Part shown: one piece after another, positions 42,572 through 51,486 of the stretch | Layout of the letters: every line of letters starts with the position of its first letter | Position numbering within the stretch: position 1 is the stretch's first letter | NCBI RefSeq assembly: GCF_034661175.1 | Contig: NZ_CP141058.1 | Span: 2,666,001-2,730,000, forward strand | Length of the DNA stretch: 64,000 nucleotides | DNA from: Nocardioides renjunii | GTDB lineage: Bacteria > Actinomycetota > Actinomycetes > Propionibacteriales > Nocardioidaceae | Direction: 5' to 3' | Made by a program: the position numbers and the translations under genes | The notes under the pieces: generated by a model | Seen by the model: only the letters and a program-made list of their open reading frames with translations | Databases searched by the model: none | What the model was told of the DNA's origin: nothing

Positions 42572-43318
42572 TCAGGCGCCCCTCGTGAGGGCGAGCGCGT
42601 CCTTGAGGGTGAAGCGGCCCTCGTAGAGCGCGGTCCCGGCGATGGCGCCCTCGACGCCCTCGTCGACGAGGCCCATCAGCGCGCGGAGGTCGTCCAGGGT
42701 CGTCACTCCCCCGCTGGCGACGACGGGCTTGTCGGTCGCGGCGCACACGTCGCGGAGCAGCTGGAGGTTCGGCCCCTGGAGCATGCCGTCCTTGTTCACG
42801 TCCGTGACGACGTAGCGCGCGCAGCCCTCGGCGTCGAGCCGGGCCAGGGTCTCGTAGAGGTCGCCGCCCTCACGGGTCCAGCCGCGCGCGGCCAGGGTCG
42901 TGCCCCGCACGTCGAGGCCGACGGCCACGCGGTCGCCGTACGTCGCGATCGCCCGCGCGCACCACTCCGGCTGCTCGAGCGCCGCCGTGCCGATGTTGAC
43001 CCGGCGGCAGCCGGTGGCCATCGCGGCGTCCAGCGACTCGTCGTCGCGGATCCCGCCGCTCATCTCGACCTGGATGTCGAGGGTCCCGACGATCCGGGCC
43101 TGGAGCTCGCGGTTGTGCCCGTGGCCGAACGCCGCGTCGAGGTCGACGAGGTGGATCCACTCGGCACCGGCCTGCTGCCAGCGCAGAGCCGCCTCGACGG
43201 GGTCGCCGAAGCGCTTCTCCGAGCCGTCGACGCCCTGGACCAGCTGGACGGCCTGGCCGCCCTTGATGTCGACGGCGGGCAGGAGCTCGAGGTAGGGCTG
43301 CTCGGGGGTGCTGGGCAT
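42572..43318 (-). CDS. priA: Bifunctional phosphoribosyl isomerase PriA (HisA/TrpF)
   Basis: A 248-residue TIM-barrel isomerase. It starts with [20 protein letters not shown] (catalytic aspartate in AVDIKGG) and has [27 protein letters not shown] (second catalytic aspartate) and [11 protein letters not shown]. Actinobacteria use PriA for both ProFAR isomerisation (histidine) and PRA isomerisation (tryptophan). No separate trpF is in the window. It has its own TAGGAT -10 six bases before the ATG. Confidence 0.95.
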   Translation of the reverse strand: MPSTPEQPYLELLPAVDIKGGQAVQLVQGVDGSEKRFGDPVEAALRWQQAGAEWIHLVDLDAAFGHGHNRELQARIVGTLDIQVEMSGGIRDDESLDAAMATGCRRVNIGTAALEQPEWCARAIATYGDRVAVGLDVRGTTLAARGWTREGGDLYETLARLDAEGCARYVVTDVNKDGMLQGPNLQLLRDVCAATDKPVVASGGVTTLDDLRALMGLVDEGVEGAIAGTALYEGRFTLKDALALTRGA

Positions 43319-43324
43319 GGCTCG

Positions 43325-43330
43325 ATCCTA
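43325..43330 (-). promoter_or_regulatory. -10 element TAGGAT of a probably leaderless priA promoter
   Basis: TAGGAT on the minus strand ends 6 bases before the priA ATG. It lies just after the terminator of the PRC-barrel gene, so priA-nudix-hisF is a separate transcription unit. Confidence 0.5.
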
Positions 43331-43376
43331 GGAGCCGGCTCACCCGCTCCGGCACGTCGGTCCGGTGCGCAGACGC

Positions 43377-43410
43377 CGGTGGCCGGCGCCCCGAGGGGCA
43401 CCGGCCACCG
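43377..43410 (-). terminator. Terminator hairpin of the PRC-barrel gene
   Basis: Ten base pairs (CGGTGGCCGG with CCGGCCACCG), one mismatch, then five more pairs around a GA loop. It lies 36 bases downstream of the PRC-barrel stop and separates that gene from priA. Confidence 0.75.
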
Positions 43411-43446
43411 TGCTGGTCGTGCAGGGTCGTGCTGGGTCGTGCTGGG
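43411..43446. repeat. Tandem 10-base repeat, about 3.5 copies
   Basis: Units related to GGTCGTGCTG are repeated head to tail between the PRC-barrel stop and its terminator. The array is non-coding and probably a slippage product. Confidence 0.6.
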
Positions 43447-44274
43447 TCAGATCGTGCCGCGACGGTCGTCGAGGTCACCCTCGGTCTCGATGTGCTCCTT
43501 GCGGACCTCCTCGGTGACGGTCTCCTCGTCGGTGACCGTCTCCTTGCCGAGGCGTACGCGCTCCACCGGCTCGGCGGTCTTGCCGACGACGGCGTGCTCC
43601 TCCTGGAGGACGACCTCGTGCTCCTCCTCCGAGATGGCGGGGCCCGAGAGGGCCTCGTCGCGGTTGGCCTCGGTGATCGGCTCGGTCTCGAGGACCGCGC
43701 GCTCCTTCTTCACCGGGACGCTCACGGTCTCCTGCTCGGTGGTGACGTACTTGCGGAGCCGGACGCGGCCGGCCTCCTCGCGCGACGTGCCGACGTCGAG
43801 GCGCTCCTCCGAGCGCGTCATGGCCTCGTCCGTGGTGGGACCGGACGTGTCGTGGCCGACCGTGTGGTCGGTCCGGCTGGTGTCGTAGTCCGCCGTGCCG
43901 GCCGTGCCGGCGGCGTAGCCGGTGCCACCCTCGGGCAGACCCGAGTCGCTGGAGTACTCCGAGTAGGACATGTTGTAGTGCTCGTAGAGGCGCCGCTCCT
44001 CGGCCTGGTCGAGGTGCCCGCCGTCGACGTCGACGTTGGGGGCGTCCTTGACCTGGTCCTTGGTGAACGGGACCACGAGGCGGTCGCCCTCGACCGTGGC
44101 GTTCGTGATGGGCACGAACGTCTCCTTCATACCGAAGAGACCGGTGTTGACCGACGCGAACTCGGGCTGCCCGGTCTCGTCGTCCAAGAAGATGTGGCCG
44201 ATGCTTCCGATCTTGTCACCGTTGCTGTCGTAGGCGTTCTTGCCGATGACACTCTGGATCTCGTTCTCGTGCAT
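43447..44274 (-). CDS. PRC-barrel and DUF2382 (stress) protein
   Basis: A 275-residue soluble protein. An N-terminal PRC-barrel (IGKNAYDSNGDKIGSIGHIF, about 8-85) is followed by a Gly/Thr/Ser-rich linker (about 110-150). A C-terminal DUF2382 domain (about 150-265) has repeated RVRLRKYVTTEQETVSVPVK and RVRLGKETVTDEETVTEEV units. This architecture is common in actinobacterial and cyanobacterial stress proteins. The biochemical role is unknown. AGGAGG stands before ATG 44274, one of the few strong ribosome sites outside operons here, so this is a leadered message. Confidence 0.92.
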   Translation of the reverse strand: MHENEIQSVIGKNAYDSNGDKIGSIGHIFLDDETGQPEFASVNTGLFGMKETFVPITNATVEGDRLVVPFTKDQVKDAPNVDVDGGHLDQAEERRLYEHYNMSYSEYSSDSGLPEGGTGYAAGTAGTADYDTSRTDHTVGHDTSGPTTDEAMTRSEERLDVGTSREEAGRVRLRKYVTTEQETVSVPVKKERAVLETEPITEANRDEALSGPAISEEEHEVVLQEEHAVVGKTAEPVERVRLGKETVTDEETVTEEVRKEHIETEGDLDDRRGTI

Positions 44275-44397
44275 GTTCGATCCTCCTGGGTTGTTGCTTA
44301 CGGGGACACATGGCGTACCCATCACTGACGAACCCATGTCCAACCCTGCCTCGAACGGGTGAAGAGAGCCCGTCGTCGCCTCACCAGGGGCCGTACG

Positions 44398-44699
44398 TCA
44401 CCACTGGGGGTCGTTCACCCACTCGGCGAGGTCGGAGAACGCACCCGTGCCCAGCGCGGGGGCCAGCAGCACGGGCAGGACGACGACCAGGACCGCGAGC
44501 GCGAGCATCCCGAGCCACGGGCGGCCCTTGACCCCGTGCAGCACGAGCCCGCCTGCGGCAGCGGGAGCGACGAAGGGCAGCGACGCGGGCAGCGGGGTGT
44601 GGGCGGGGTCTCCTCGGGCGGGCCTGGCTCGGTGGCCCGGCCCCGATGGACGATGACCACGCCGCTTCGCTTGTTCTCCCGCACGCGAGTGGTCTTCAA
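44398..44699 (-). pseudogene. Small two-helix membrane protein broken by a frameshift
   Basis: Two minus-strand frames join to make one plausible protein of about 100 residues. The 5' frame (from about 44699, TTG or GTG start) reads VRENKRSGVVIVHRGRATEP and PEETPPTP with mostly G/C third positions, then degenerates. The adjacent frame takes over at about 44595 with LPASLPFVAPAAAGGLVLHG, RPWLGMLALAVLVVVLPVLL and ends LAEWVNDPQW. Upstream of the switch that second frame has poor codon bias and no start. The shift lies in a C-rich run near 44585-44605. It is a decayed gene or a sequencing error. The family is not recognised. Confidence 0.6.
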
Positions 44700-44769
44700 T
44701 CAGTCACTGTCCGGGACTGCTTCGCGGCCGTTCTCGAAGCTCCCCGGGCGGCTCGCCACATGCCTGTGG

Positions 44770-44793
44770 CCCCGCCGGGTCGGCTCGGCGGGG
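44770..44793 (-). terminator. Hairpin downstream of the HNH endonuclease gene
   Basis: CCCCGCCG (44770-44777) pairs perfectly with CGGCGGGG (44786-44793) around an 8-base loop, 12 bases after the HNH gene stop. Confidence 0.6.
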
Positions 44794-44805
44794 TGTGGGG
44801 CGGGG

Positions 44806-46218
44806 TCATGGTCGGCCGGGCGGCGCCGCGTCGTCTGCAGCGCCACTGATCCGAGTGGTGCCGGTGCGGTCGCGTCGGTAACGGTGGCCGTGGGGGCTGG
44901 TCCACTCGTAGATGCCGATTCCGGTCACCTCGTAGCGCCAGGCGGTGTGGGTCTTGAGGCGGTGGTGCCATCGGCACTCCGGGGCGAGGTTGGAGCTGAC
45001 TGTCGGACCGGGTTGCGTGCGGCCCTCGGCGGCGGCGTCGTGGTCGTAGGCGATGACGTGGTCGATGTCGCAGGCCCGCGCTGGGCGGGTGCACCACGGG
45101 AAGACGCAGGTGCGGTCGCGGAGGATGACCTGTTCGCGGATCCGGTCGGGGATGTCGTAGCCCGGCGCGCTCAGCTCGGCGTTGAGGTCGATGACCGGCT
45201 TGACGGTCACCTTCGTCCGCGAGACGCGGCACCAGCCCTTCACCTGCTCGAGCAGGACAAGCCGCTGGCCCTCCTCGAGGCGTCCGGTGGGACCGAACAC
45301 GGTCTCCAACCCGTCGAGGCCGGTGTCGAAGTGGGCGTGCAGGACGACTTCCCGAGCGGCTGGCAGGCCGTCCTCGCTCCTGGCGGCGGTCGAGCCCTGG
45401 GCGTGGAGGTCGAGCGCGGTCTGGGTGCGGGCCAGGTCGCCGAGCGCAGCCGATCGTCGGGCGTCGAGCGGAGCTTGTGAGCCGAGTGCTTTCAGCGTCT
45501 CGGCGCCGTGGGCGAGGGCTCGGTCGAGGTCGAAGGCGTCGGCGATGTCGAGCTCGGCCTCGAACCGCATGGTCCCGGCGTAGTGGACGTCCTCGGCGTG
45601 GAGGGTGGCGTGGCGCGGGTCGACGTGCTGCCACCCGTCGTTGGGGTCCGAGGTCGCGTCGGAGGTGTCGAGGTGGTGGCGCTTGATCGTCTCGGCGACA
45701 AGGCGGTCGAGCTGCGCGGGCCCGACCCGCGCGGCGACAGAGGCGACCTGGGTGTCGACCCACCGCGCCGCCTCCATGGTCAGGGACGGGGTCGCGTGGA
45801 TCGTCGCCTCCGCCACTGTCCTGGCCCGCCACGCCGGGACCTGACCGGCCTGGACCTGCGCCCACAGCCGCGGGAGGCGGTGCCGCAGCTCGAGGGCGTG
45901 ACCGATCAGCCGCTTCGCCGACGTCGACGAGATGCCGAGGACGGCTCCGAGCTCGGCGATGCAGAACTCCGCCACCGCCGGGCAACCCTCGCCGGCGATC
46001 GGCTCCTCGTGCTCCAGGCCGTAACGGCCACCGTCGCTGAAGACCGCGGCGGTGTGGATCGACTCCGGCGGGTGCAGGTCCGCCCACCGCGCGGCCACCT
46101 CCAACAGGTCAGCTGCCGCGCGGTCCTCAGCGGCCTTCCGGTCGCGGGCGAGTGCCAGCAGCGCGGAGGCCGAGAGGTCCTCGACCTCTGCCTTCGGCCC
46201 TGCCAGCGTCTCGATCAT
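44806..46218 (-). CDS. DUF222/HNH endonuclease, 13E12 repeat family
   Basis: A 470-residue protein with an N-terminal DUF222 region (about 20-330; AVFSDGGRYGLEHEEPIAGE and IGHALELRHRLPRLWAQV) and a C-terminal HNH nuclease domain. The nuclease domain holds CVFPWCTRPARACDIDHVIA, SNLAPECRWHHRLKTH and the paired cysteines. Relatives are the REP13E12 proteins of mycobacteria, multicopy and mobile-like, though the mobilisation mechanism is unknown. ATG 46218 lies 7 bases after a TAGAAT -10. The gene sits between two halves of the histidine locus beside a repeat cluster and a broken gene, consistent with insertion. Confidence 0.9.
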   Translation of the reverse strand: MIETLAGPKAEVEDLSASALLALARDRKAAEDRAAADLLEVAARWADLHPPESIHTAAVFSDGGRYGLEHEEPIAGEGCPAVAEFCIAELGAVLGISSTSAKRLIGHALELRHRLPRLWAQVQAGQVPAWRARTVAEATIHATPSLTMEAARWVDTQVASVAARVGPAQLDRLVAETIKRHHLDTSDATSDPNDGWQHVDPRHATLHAEDVHYAGTMRFEAELDIADAFDLDRALAHGAETLKALGSQAPLDARRSAALGDLARTQTALDLHAQGSTAARSEDGLPAAREVVLHAHFDTGLDGLETVFGPTGRLEEGQRLVLLEQVKGWCRVSRTKVTVKPVIDLNAELSAPGYDIPDRIREQVILRDRTCVFPWCTRPARACDIDHVIAYDHDAAAEGRTQPGPTVSSNLAPECRWHHRLKTHTAWRYEVTGIGIYEWTSPHGHRYRRDRTGTTRISGAADDAAPPGRP

Positions 46219-46225
46219 GTGTTCG

Positions 46226-46231
46226 ATTCTA
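46226..46231 (-). promoter_or_regulatory. -10 element TAGAAT of a probably leaderless HNH-gene promoter
   Basis: TAGAAT on the minus strand ends 7 bases before the ATG at 46218. It is the closest match to a consensus -10 in the window. Confidence 0.55.
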
Positions 46232-46276
46232 CGGCGGACCACCGACAGCGGACAGTGCTTGAGCAAGCCGATGGAG

Positions 46277-46457
46277 GGGTCTCGATACGCCTCGTTCTCC
46301 GGCTACTCGACCATCGAGGAGGACCATGCCTCGTCCCTCGGCCACTCGACCACCGAGGGGGGGTCTCGAAACGCCGCGCTCGTCCCTCGCTCAGCCACCC
46401 GACCAGCGAGGCCGGGCAGGTCTCGATACGCCTCGTTCCTCGGATGCTCGACCACCA
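46277..46457. repeat. Cluster of four degenerate palindromic repeats
   Basis: Four related units begin near 46277, 46328, 46361 and 46417. The core is GGTCTCGATACGCCTCGTTC followed by a CTCGGCTACTCGACCACCGAG-like hairpin (split here: CTCGGCTACTC and GACCACCGAG). Each contains a small inverted repeat (CCTCGG/CCGAGG). They fill most of the 347-base gene-free stretch 46219-46565 between divergent genes. They resemble dispersed REP-like intergenic elements known in several actinobacteria. No frame through them looks coding. Confidence 0.8.
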
Positions 46458-46552
46458 AAGCGCACCGTCACGCCGATAAGTGGTGACCTCGCCGCCCCCG
46501 GGGCAGCTGGTGGGCGAGGCCGTCCATCGAATGGGCCGGGGTAGGTCACGGG

Positions 46553-46558
46553 TAGCGT
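46553..46558 (+). promoter_or_regulatory. -10 element TAGCGT of a probably leaderless promoter
   Basis: TAGCGT ends 7 bases before the ATG at 46566, with no ribosome site in the gap. Confidence 0.45.
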
Positions 46559-46565
46559 CGCCGTC

Positions 46566-47072
46566 ATGATCGGCGACCGGTGGGGTGTTACGGAGGACGA
46601 GTTGCGGCGGCGCTACGGGTGCGACGACATCGTGCACGCGCCGACCCTCGAGGCGTGGCGCGGTGTCACCGTGCACGCCGACCCGGCTGCCGTGTGGGCC
46701 CGGCTGCGGCAGGTGCGGCTCGCGCCCTACTCCTACGACCTGGTCGACAACCTCGGCCGACGGTCGCCGCGCGAGCTCGTGGACGTGCCCGAGCCGGAGG
46801 TTGGTGATCCCTTCACGCGCGCGGGCGTGCGCGACCAGGGCCGCGTCGTGGCGGTGGACCCCGGCCGCGAGCTCACCGCGACGATCATGGGTGCGCACCT
46901 GTCGTACGCCGTGCTGCCGGCCGCGGACGGCGTACGCCTCGTGCTCAAGGTGGTCGCGCGGACCAGCCGCTGGCTGGCGCCGGCGCTGTCTGTGGGCGAC
47001 CTGGTCATGGCGAGGAAGCAGCTGCTGACGCTCAAGGCGCTGGCCGAGGCCGACGCGACCCGTCAGGTCTAG
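46566..47072 (+). CDS. SRPBCC-like protein
   Basis: A 168-residue protein with the SRPBCC pattern: a TVHADPAAVWARLRQVRLAP helix after the first strand, mid strands around GRVVAVDPGRELTATIMGAH, VRLVLKVVARTS, and a C-terminal helix LLTLKALAEADA. DELRRRYGCDDIVHAP at the front is a small extra segment seen in actinobacterial members. No catalytic site is evident. It overlaps the convergent hemerythrin gene by 4 bases. Confidence 0.75.
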   Translation: MIGDRWGVTEDELRRRYGCDDIVHAPTLEAWRGVTVHADPAAVWARLRQVRLAPYSYDLVDNLGRRSPRELVDVPEPEVGDPFTRAGVRDQGRVVAVDPGRELTATIMGAHLSYAVLPAADGVRLVLKVVARTSRWLAPALSVGDLVMARKQLLTLKALAEADATRQV

Positions 47073-47701
47073 CGCCAGACCGGGGCGACCTCGCGACGGT
47101 AGCGACGGGCCACCACCGTGGTCAGGACGGCGACGACGGGCCCGGGGATGGTCGCGCGCAGCGAGGACCGCTCCCGCTCCCCCGCACCGTCCTGCATCCA
47201 GGCGAGCGCGTTGGCGGCGTCGACGACGCTGGCCGGCCGCAGCTTCTTGGACAGCTCCTTGAACTCGGGGTCGTCGTGCAGCGCCCCCATCGGCCCCTCG
47301 ACGTCCTTCTCCTCGTGGTCGAGATGCCCGTTGATGACGACCTCGGCACGGGCGACCTCCTCGGCGGCGGCCGTGGCGTTGGCCGCGGTCGTGTCCGCGA
47401 CCAGCGCCTCGAGGCGCTCGCTCACCGAGGCGAGCGCCGTCTTCATCGCCACGTGCTCGGCCTCCATCTCCTCGAGGAGCCCCAGCCCGACGCCGCGCGA
47501 CTCGAGGAAGGGCCACACGTGCTCGTCCTCGGCCTCGTGGTGGTGGGTCAGCTCGCGCACCAGGTTGCGCCAGGCGACCTGGAGCTCCCGCGCCCGCGCG
47601 GTGTCGCCGTCACCCAGGGCGCGCAGCGCCCGCTCCGTGCGTGCCACGTCGCGGCGCACGGCGGCGTGGATGATCTGGTTCATGCTGAGCTCCGGGGCCA
47701 T
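47069..47701 (-). CDS. Hemerythrin-domain protein with C-terminal membrane anchor
   Basis: A 210-residue four-helix hemerythrin-like protein. Iron-ligand-type residues lie in THHHEAEDEHVWPFLE, EMEAEHVAMK and INGHLDHEEKDVEG. A hydrophobic IPGPVVAVLTTVVA segment near 185-200 may anchor it. It could sense or carry oxygen, nitric oxide or iron. None is shown. TACCGT six bases before the ATG at 47701 suggests a leaderless transcript separate from the hisD-H operon, although it follows hisH by only 16 bases. Confidence 0.88.
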   Translation of the reverse strand: MAPELSMNQIIHAAVRRDVARTERALRALGDGDTARARELQVAWRNLVRELTHHHEAEDEHVWPFLESRGVGLGLLEEMEAEHVAMKTALASVSERLEALVADTTAANATAAAEEVARAEVVINGHLDHEEKDVEGPMGALHDDPEFKELSKKLRPASVVDAANALAWMQDGAGERERSSLRATIPGPVVAVLTTVVARRYRREVAPVWR

Positions 47702-47707
47702 CCCCGG

Positions 47708-47713
47708 ACGGTA
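47708..47713 (-). promoter_or_regulatory. -10 element TACCGT upstream of the hemerythrin gene
   Basis: TACCGT on the minus strand ends 6 bases before the ATG at 47701, within the 16-base gap after hisH. Confidence 0.35.
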
Positions 47714-47717
47714 GCGC

Positions 47718-48359
47718 TCAGCGCTGCAGCGACTCGACCCAATTCTTGAGGAGCTTCGCGCCCGCGTCCCCGGACTTCTCGGGGTGGAACTGGGTCGCGG
47801 ACAGCGGACCGTTCTCGACCGCGGCCACGAACCGGTCTCCCCCGTGCTCGGCCCACGTCACCAGCGGCGCGGCGGTCCGGTCGTTGGTGACCAGCTCCCA
47901 GTCGCGCACGCCGTAGGAGTGCACGAAGTAGAACCGCTCGTCCTCGATCCCCGCGAACAGGGGCGAGCCGGACGGCACCTCGACCGTGTTCCAGCCCATG
48001 TGCGGTACGACGTCGGCCTGCAGCCGGTCGACGGTGCCCGGCCACTCGGCGCAGCCGGCGGTCTCCACGCCGTGCTCCACGCCGCGCGCGAACAGGACCT
48101 GCATGCCGACGCAGATGCCCAGCACCGGGCGCCCGCCCGCGAGCCGGCGCCCGATGATCCGGTCGCCCTTGACCTCGCGCAGCCCGGCCATGCAGGCGGC
48201 GTAGGCGCCGACACCGGGCACCACGAGGCCGTCGGCCTCGAGCGCGGCGTCGAAGTCACCGGTCAGGGTGACCGACGCGCCGGCACGCTCGACCGCGCGG
48301 ACGGCCGAGCGCAGGTTGCCCGACCCGTAGTCGAGGACGACGACGTCGGGGGCCGTCAC
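47718..48359 (-). CDS. hisH: Imidazole glycerol phosphate synthase glutaminase subunit
   Basis: A 213-residue class I glutamine amidotransferase that supplies ammonia to HisF. The triad is visible: cysteine in [11 protein letters not shown], and histidine and glutamate in [21 protein letters not shown] and [10 protein letters not shown] are standard HisH segments. GTG 48359 overlaps the hisB stop. Its synthase partner hisF is in the separate priA block. Confidence 0.97.
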   Translation of the reverse strand: MTAPDVVVLDYGSGNLRSAVRAVERAGASVTLTGDFDAALEADGLVVPGVGAYAACMAGLREVKGDRIIGRRLAGGRPVLGICVGMQVLFARGVEHGVETAGCAEWPGTVDRLQADVVPHMGWNTVEVPSGSPLFAGIEDERFYFVHSYGVRDWELVTNDRTAAPLVTWAEHGGDRFVAAVENGPLSATQFHPEKSGDAGAKLLKNWVESLQR

Positions 48360-48964
48360 AGCGCCCCCTTGGTGGAGGGCACGCCCGTCTCCCGGGGGTC
48401 GATCGCGACCGCGTCGCGGAACGCCCGGGCGAACGCCTTGAACTGCGCCTCGACGACGTGGTGCGGGTCGCGCCCGCCGAGCACGCGCACGTGGAGAGCC
48501 AGGTGGGCGTGGAACGAGATGGTCTCGAAGACGTGGCGCGTCAGCGATCCCTGGTAGGCCGCGCCCGTGCCGCCGATCGCGACGTAGGCCTGGCCCTCCG
48601 GCTCGCCGGAGTGCACGCAGTAGGGCCGGCCGGAGACGTCGACGACCGCCTGCACCAGCGCCTCGTCGAGCGGCACGGTCGCGTCGCCGAAGCGGCGGAT
48701 GCCCACCTTGTCGCCGAGCGCCTGGCGCAGCGCCTGGCCGAGCACGATCGCGGTGTCCTCGACCGAGTGGTGCCCGTCGATGTGGGTGTCACCGGTGGTC
48801 TGCACGACGAGGTCGGTCAGCGAGTGGCGAGCGAAGGCGTCGAGCATGTGGTCGTAGAACCCGACACCGGTGGACACCTCGGAGCGCCCACTGCCGTCGA
48901 GGTCGACCTCGACGACGACCTGGGACTCCTTGGTGGTGCGCTCGATCCTGGCGGTGCGGCTCAT
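48356..48964 (-). CDS. hisB: Imidazoleglycerol-phosphate dehydratase
   Basis: A 202-residue monofunctional IGP dehydratase, as in other actinobacteria (no phosphatase domain). Manganese-binding motifs are [37 protein letters not shown] and [15 protein letters not shown]. The ATG overlaps the hisC stop (ATGA). Confidence 0.97.
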   Translation of the reverse strand: MSRTARIERTTKESQVVVEVDLDGSGRSEVSTGVGFYDHMLDAFARHSLTDLVVQTTGDTHIDGHHSVEDTAIVLGQALRQALGDKVGIRRFGDATVPLDEALVQAVVDVSGRPYCVHSGEPEGQAYVAIGGTGAAYQGSLTRHVFETISFHAHLALHVRVLGGRDPHHVVEAQFKAFARAFRDAVAIDPRETGVPSTKGAL

Positions 48965-50088
48965 GCCCGGGCCTCCGTCTCTCCGATGGTGTCCAGCAGT
49001 GACTGCCGGAATGCTGTCATCTCGTCGGGCGTGCCGACCGAGACCCGCAGCCACCCGTCGGGCCCGGTCTCGCGGATCAGCACGCCGCGGTCGACCAGAC
49101 CCTGCCAGACCGCGTGCCGGTCGGCGAACCGGCCGAAGAGCACGAAGTTGGCGTCGGAGTCGGCGACCTCGAGATCCTGCTCGCGCAGCCAGGCCACGGT
49201 GGCGTCGCGCTCGGCGCGCAGGTCGTCGACCCGCCCGAGCAGCTCCGGCGCGTGCCGCAGCGCGGCCAGCGCCGTCGCCTGGGTGACGGCCGAGAGGTGG
49301 TAGGGCAGCCGGACGACGCGGATCGCGTCGCAGATCGCCGGGTCGGCGGCGAGGTAGCCCACCCGGGCCCCGGCCAGGGCGAACGCCTTGCTCATCGTGC
49401 GGGTGACGACGAGGTTGCGGTGGCGCGGGAGCAGCTCCAGGGCGCTCGGCGTGCCGGAGCGGCGGAACTCGCCGTAGGCCTCGTCGACCACGACGATGCC
49501 GCCGGGCTCGTACGACGCCGCGGCCTCGCAGAGCATGGTCACCGCCTCGGGCGGCAGGGCCGTCCCCGTCGGGTTGTTGGGGCTGGGCAGCAGGACCACC
49601 GACGGGCGCTCCTCCAGCACCAGCGCGCGGGCGGCGTCGAGGTCGAGCGAGAAGTCCTCCGCCCGGTGCCCCGCCACCCACGCGGTGAGGGTGTCGCGGG
49701 CGTACTCGGGATACATCGAGTACGTCGGCGCGAAGGACAGCGCGACCCGCCCGGGCCCGCCGAAGGCCTGCAGCATCTGCAGCATCACCTCGTTGGACCC
49801 GTTGGCCGCCCACACCATCTCGGGCGTGATGCCGGACCCGCCGGAGCCGTTGAGGTACGCCGCCAGGCCGGCGCGCAGCTCGACGTGCTCGCGGTCGGGG
49901 TAGCGGTTCAGCGAGACCGCGGCCTCGCCCACGGACCGGGCGATGTCCGCGGCGGCCTCGGGCGAGGGGCCGTAGGGGTTCTCGTTGACGTTGAGCTGGA
50001 CCGGGGCCTGCTCCCGGGTCAGCTGCGGCGCGCCGTAGGGCTCGATCCCCTGCAGCTCCTCGCGCAGGGGTGGGAACGTGCCGGTCAT
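48961..50088 (-). CDS. hisC: Histidinol-phosphate aminotransferase
   Basis: A 375-residue PLP aminotransferase. It shows [12 protein letters not shown] at the substrate end, [34 protein letters not shown], and the PLP lysine in [18 protein letters not shown]. The ATG overlaps the hisD stop. It forms the standard hisD-hisC-hisB-hisH order. Confidence 0.97.
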   Translation of the reverse strand: MTGTFPPLREELQGIEPYGAPQLTREQAPVQLNVNENPYGPSPEAAADIARSVGEAAVSLNRYPDREHVELRAGLAAYLNGSGGSGITPEMVWAANGSNEVMLQMLQAFGGPGRVALSFAPTYSMYPEYARDTLTAWVAGHRAEDFSLDLDAARALVLEERPSVVLLPSPNNPTGTALPPEAVTMLCEAAASYEPGGIVVVDEAYGEFRRSGTPSALELLPRHRNLVVTRTMSKAFALAGARVGYLAADPAICDAIRVVRLPYHLSAVTQATALAALRHAPELLGRVDDLRAERDATVAWLREQDLEVADSDANFVLFGRFADRHAVWQGLVDRGVLIRETGPDGWLRVSVGTPDEMTAFRQSLLDTIGETEARA

Positions 50089-51407
50089 CGGGCTGGGCGC
50101 TCGGAGTCGAACCGCACCGACACGGCCTGCCCGTGGCCGGGCAGGTCCTCCGCCTCGGCCAGCGTCACCACGTGGCCGGCGACCTCGGCGAGGGCTGCCC
50201 GCGAGTAGTCGACGACGTGCACCGACCGGGTGAAGGCGCGCACCGAGAGACCGCTGGAGTGGCAGGCGCACCCGGCGGTGGGCAGCACGTGGTTGGAGCC
50301 GGCGCAGTAGTCGCCGAGGGACACCGGCGCCCACGGGCCCACGAAGATCGCCCCGGCGTTACGGATCCGGGCCGCGTGGGCCGAGGCGTCGCGGGTCTGG
50401 ATCTCGAGGTGCTCCGCGGCGTAGGCGTCGACGACGTCGACGCCCTGGTCCATGTCGTCGACCAGGACGATGCCGGACTGACGCCCACCCAGCGCGGTGA
50501 GGATGCGCTCGGTGTGGCGGGTCGCGAAGACCTGCTTGTCGAGCTCGGCCTCCACCGCGTCGGCGAGCGCCAGCGAGTCGGTCACGAGGACGGACGCGGC
50601 CATCGGGTCGTGCTCGGCCTGGCTGACCAGGTCGGCCGCGACGAACGCGGCGTCGGCGCTGTCGTCGGCGAGGACCGCGATCTCGGTCGGCCCGGCCTCG
50701 GAGTCGATGCCGACCACGCCGCGCAGGAGCCGCTTGGCCGCGGCGACGTAGATGTTGCCGGGGCCGGTCACGAGGTCGACCGGACGGCACGGGCCCGCGC
50801 CGTGGGCGAACATGGCGATCGCCTGCGCACCGCCGACGGCGTAGACCTCGTGCACGCCCAGCAGCGCGCACGCGGCTAGGATCGTCGACTCGGGCAGGCG
50901 GCCGCTGTTCTTCTGCGGCGGGCTGGCGAGCGCGATGGAGCGCACGCCGGCGACCTGCGCCGGGACGACGTTCATCACGACGCTGCTCACCAGCGGGGCG
51001 AGCCCGCCGGGGACGTAGAGACCGACGCGGTCGATCGGCACCTTGCGGTGCGTCACGGTGGCACCGTCGGCGACCTGGCTGGTGACGTCGTGCTCGAGCT
51101 CGGCCTCGCTCGTCAAGCGGAGCCGGCGGATCGACTCCTCGAGGCCGGCGCGCACGGCCGGGTCGAGGTCGGCGAGGGCCGCGTCGATGGCCTCGCGGGG
51201 GACGGCGATGTCGTCGCTGTCGACCCCGTCGAACTGCGCCGAGAACTCGGCGATCGCCTCGACGCCCCGGGCGCGCACGGCGTCGATGATCGGCTGCACC
51301 TGATGCGTGGCGGCCTCGACGTCGAACTCGGCGCGGGGCACGGCCGCGCGGTAGTCGACGGACGCCCGGTCGGCGCCCCTCAGGTCGATGCGACGGATCA
51401 GGGACAT
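50085..51407 (-). CDS. hisD: Histidinol dehydrogenase
   Basis: A 440-residue NAD- and zinc-dependent enzyme converting histidinol to histidine. Typical segments are [68 protein letters not shown] and AEHLEIQT, with SNHVLPT near the end. I start at ATG 51407 ([11 protein letters not shown]) because a TAGACT -10 precedes it by 7 bases. Longer in-frame extensions run through the promoter. It is the first gene of the hisDCBH operon. Confidence 0.97.
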   Translation of the reverse strand: MSLIRRIDLRGADRASVDYRAAVPRAEFDVEAATHQVQPIIDAVRARGVEAIAEFSAQFDGVDSDDIAVPREAIDAALADLDPAVRAGLEESIRRLRLTSEAELEHDVTSQVADGATVTHRKVPIDRVGLYVPGGLAPLVSSVVMNVVPAQVAGVRSIALASPPQKNSGRLPESTILAACALLGVHEVYAVGGAQAIAMFAHGAGPCRPVDLVTGPGNIYVAAAKRLLRGVVGIDSEAGPTEIAVLADDSADAAFVAADLVSQAEHDPMAASVLVTDSLALADAVEAELDKQVFATRHTERILTALGGRQSGIVLVDDMDQGVDVVDAYAAEHLEIQTRDASAHAARIRNAGAIFVGPWAPVSLGDYCAGSNHVLPTAGCACHSSGLSVRAFTRSVHVVDYSRAALAEVAGHVVTLAEAEDLPGHGQAVSVRFDSERPAR

Positions 51408-51414
51408 GCCCCCG

Positions 51415-51420
51415 AGTCTA
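51415..51420 (-). promoter_or_regulatory. -10 element TAGACT of the hisDCBH operon (probably leaderless)
   Basis: TAGACT on the minus strand ends 7 bases before the hisD ATG. The divergent LON-domain gene has its own -10 54 bases away (51474-51479). Confidence 0.5.
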
Positions 51421-51473
51421 GGTTCCCCGGCGGGTCGACCGAGAGCCGCGGGTGCCCGGTGGACACACCGGGC

Positions 51474-51479
51474 TAGGGT
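51474..51479 (+). promoter_or_regulatory. -10 element TAGGGT of a probably leaderless promoter
   Basis: TAGGGT ends 7 bases before the GTG at 51487 and fixes that codon as the likely start. Confidence 0.45.
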
Positions 51480-51486
51480 CTGGAGT

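Noticed and set aside
44806-46457. Complete insertion sequence or transposon
   Set aside because: The HNH gene lacks a transposase domain, and no terminal inverted repeats or target duplication could be found by eye. It is kept only as a mobile-like 13E12 gene.
46277-46457. Small coding region within the repeat cluster
   Set aside because: Frames through it differ between repeat copies and show no codon bias, so it is treated as non-coding repeats.
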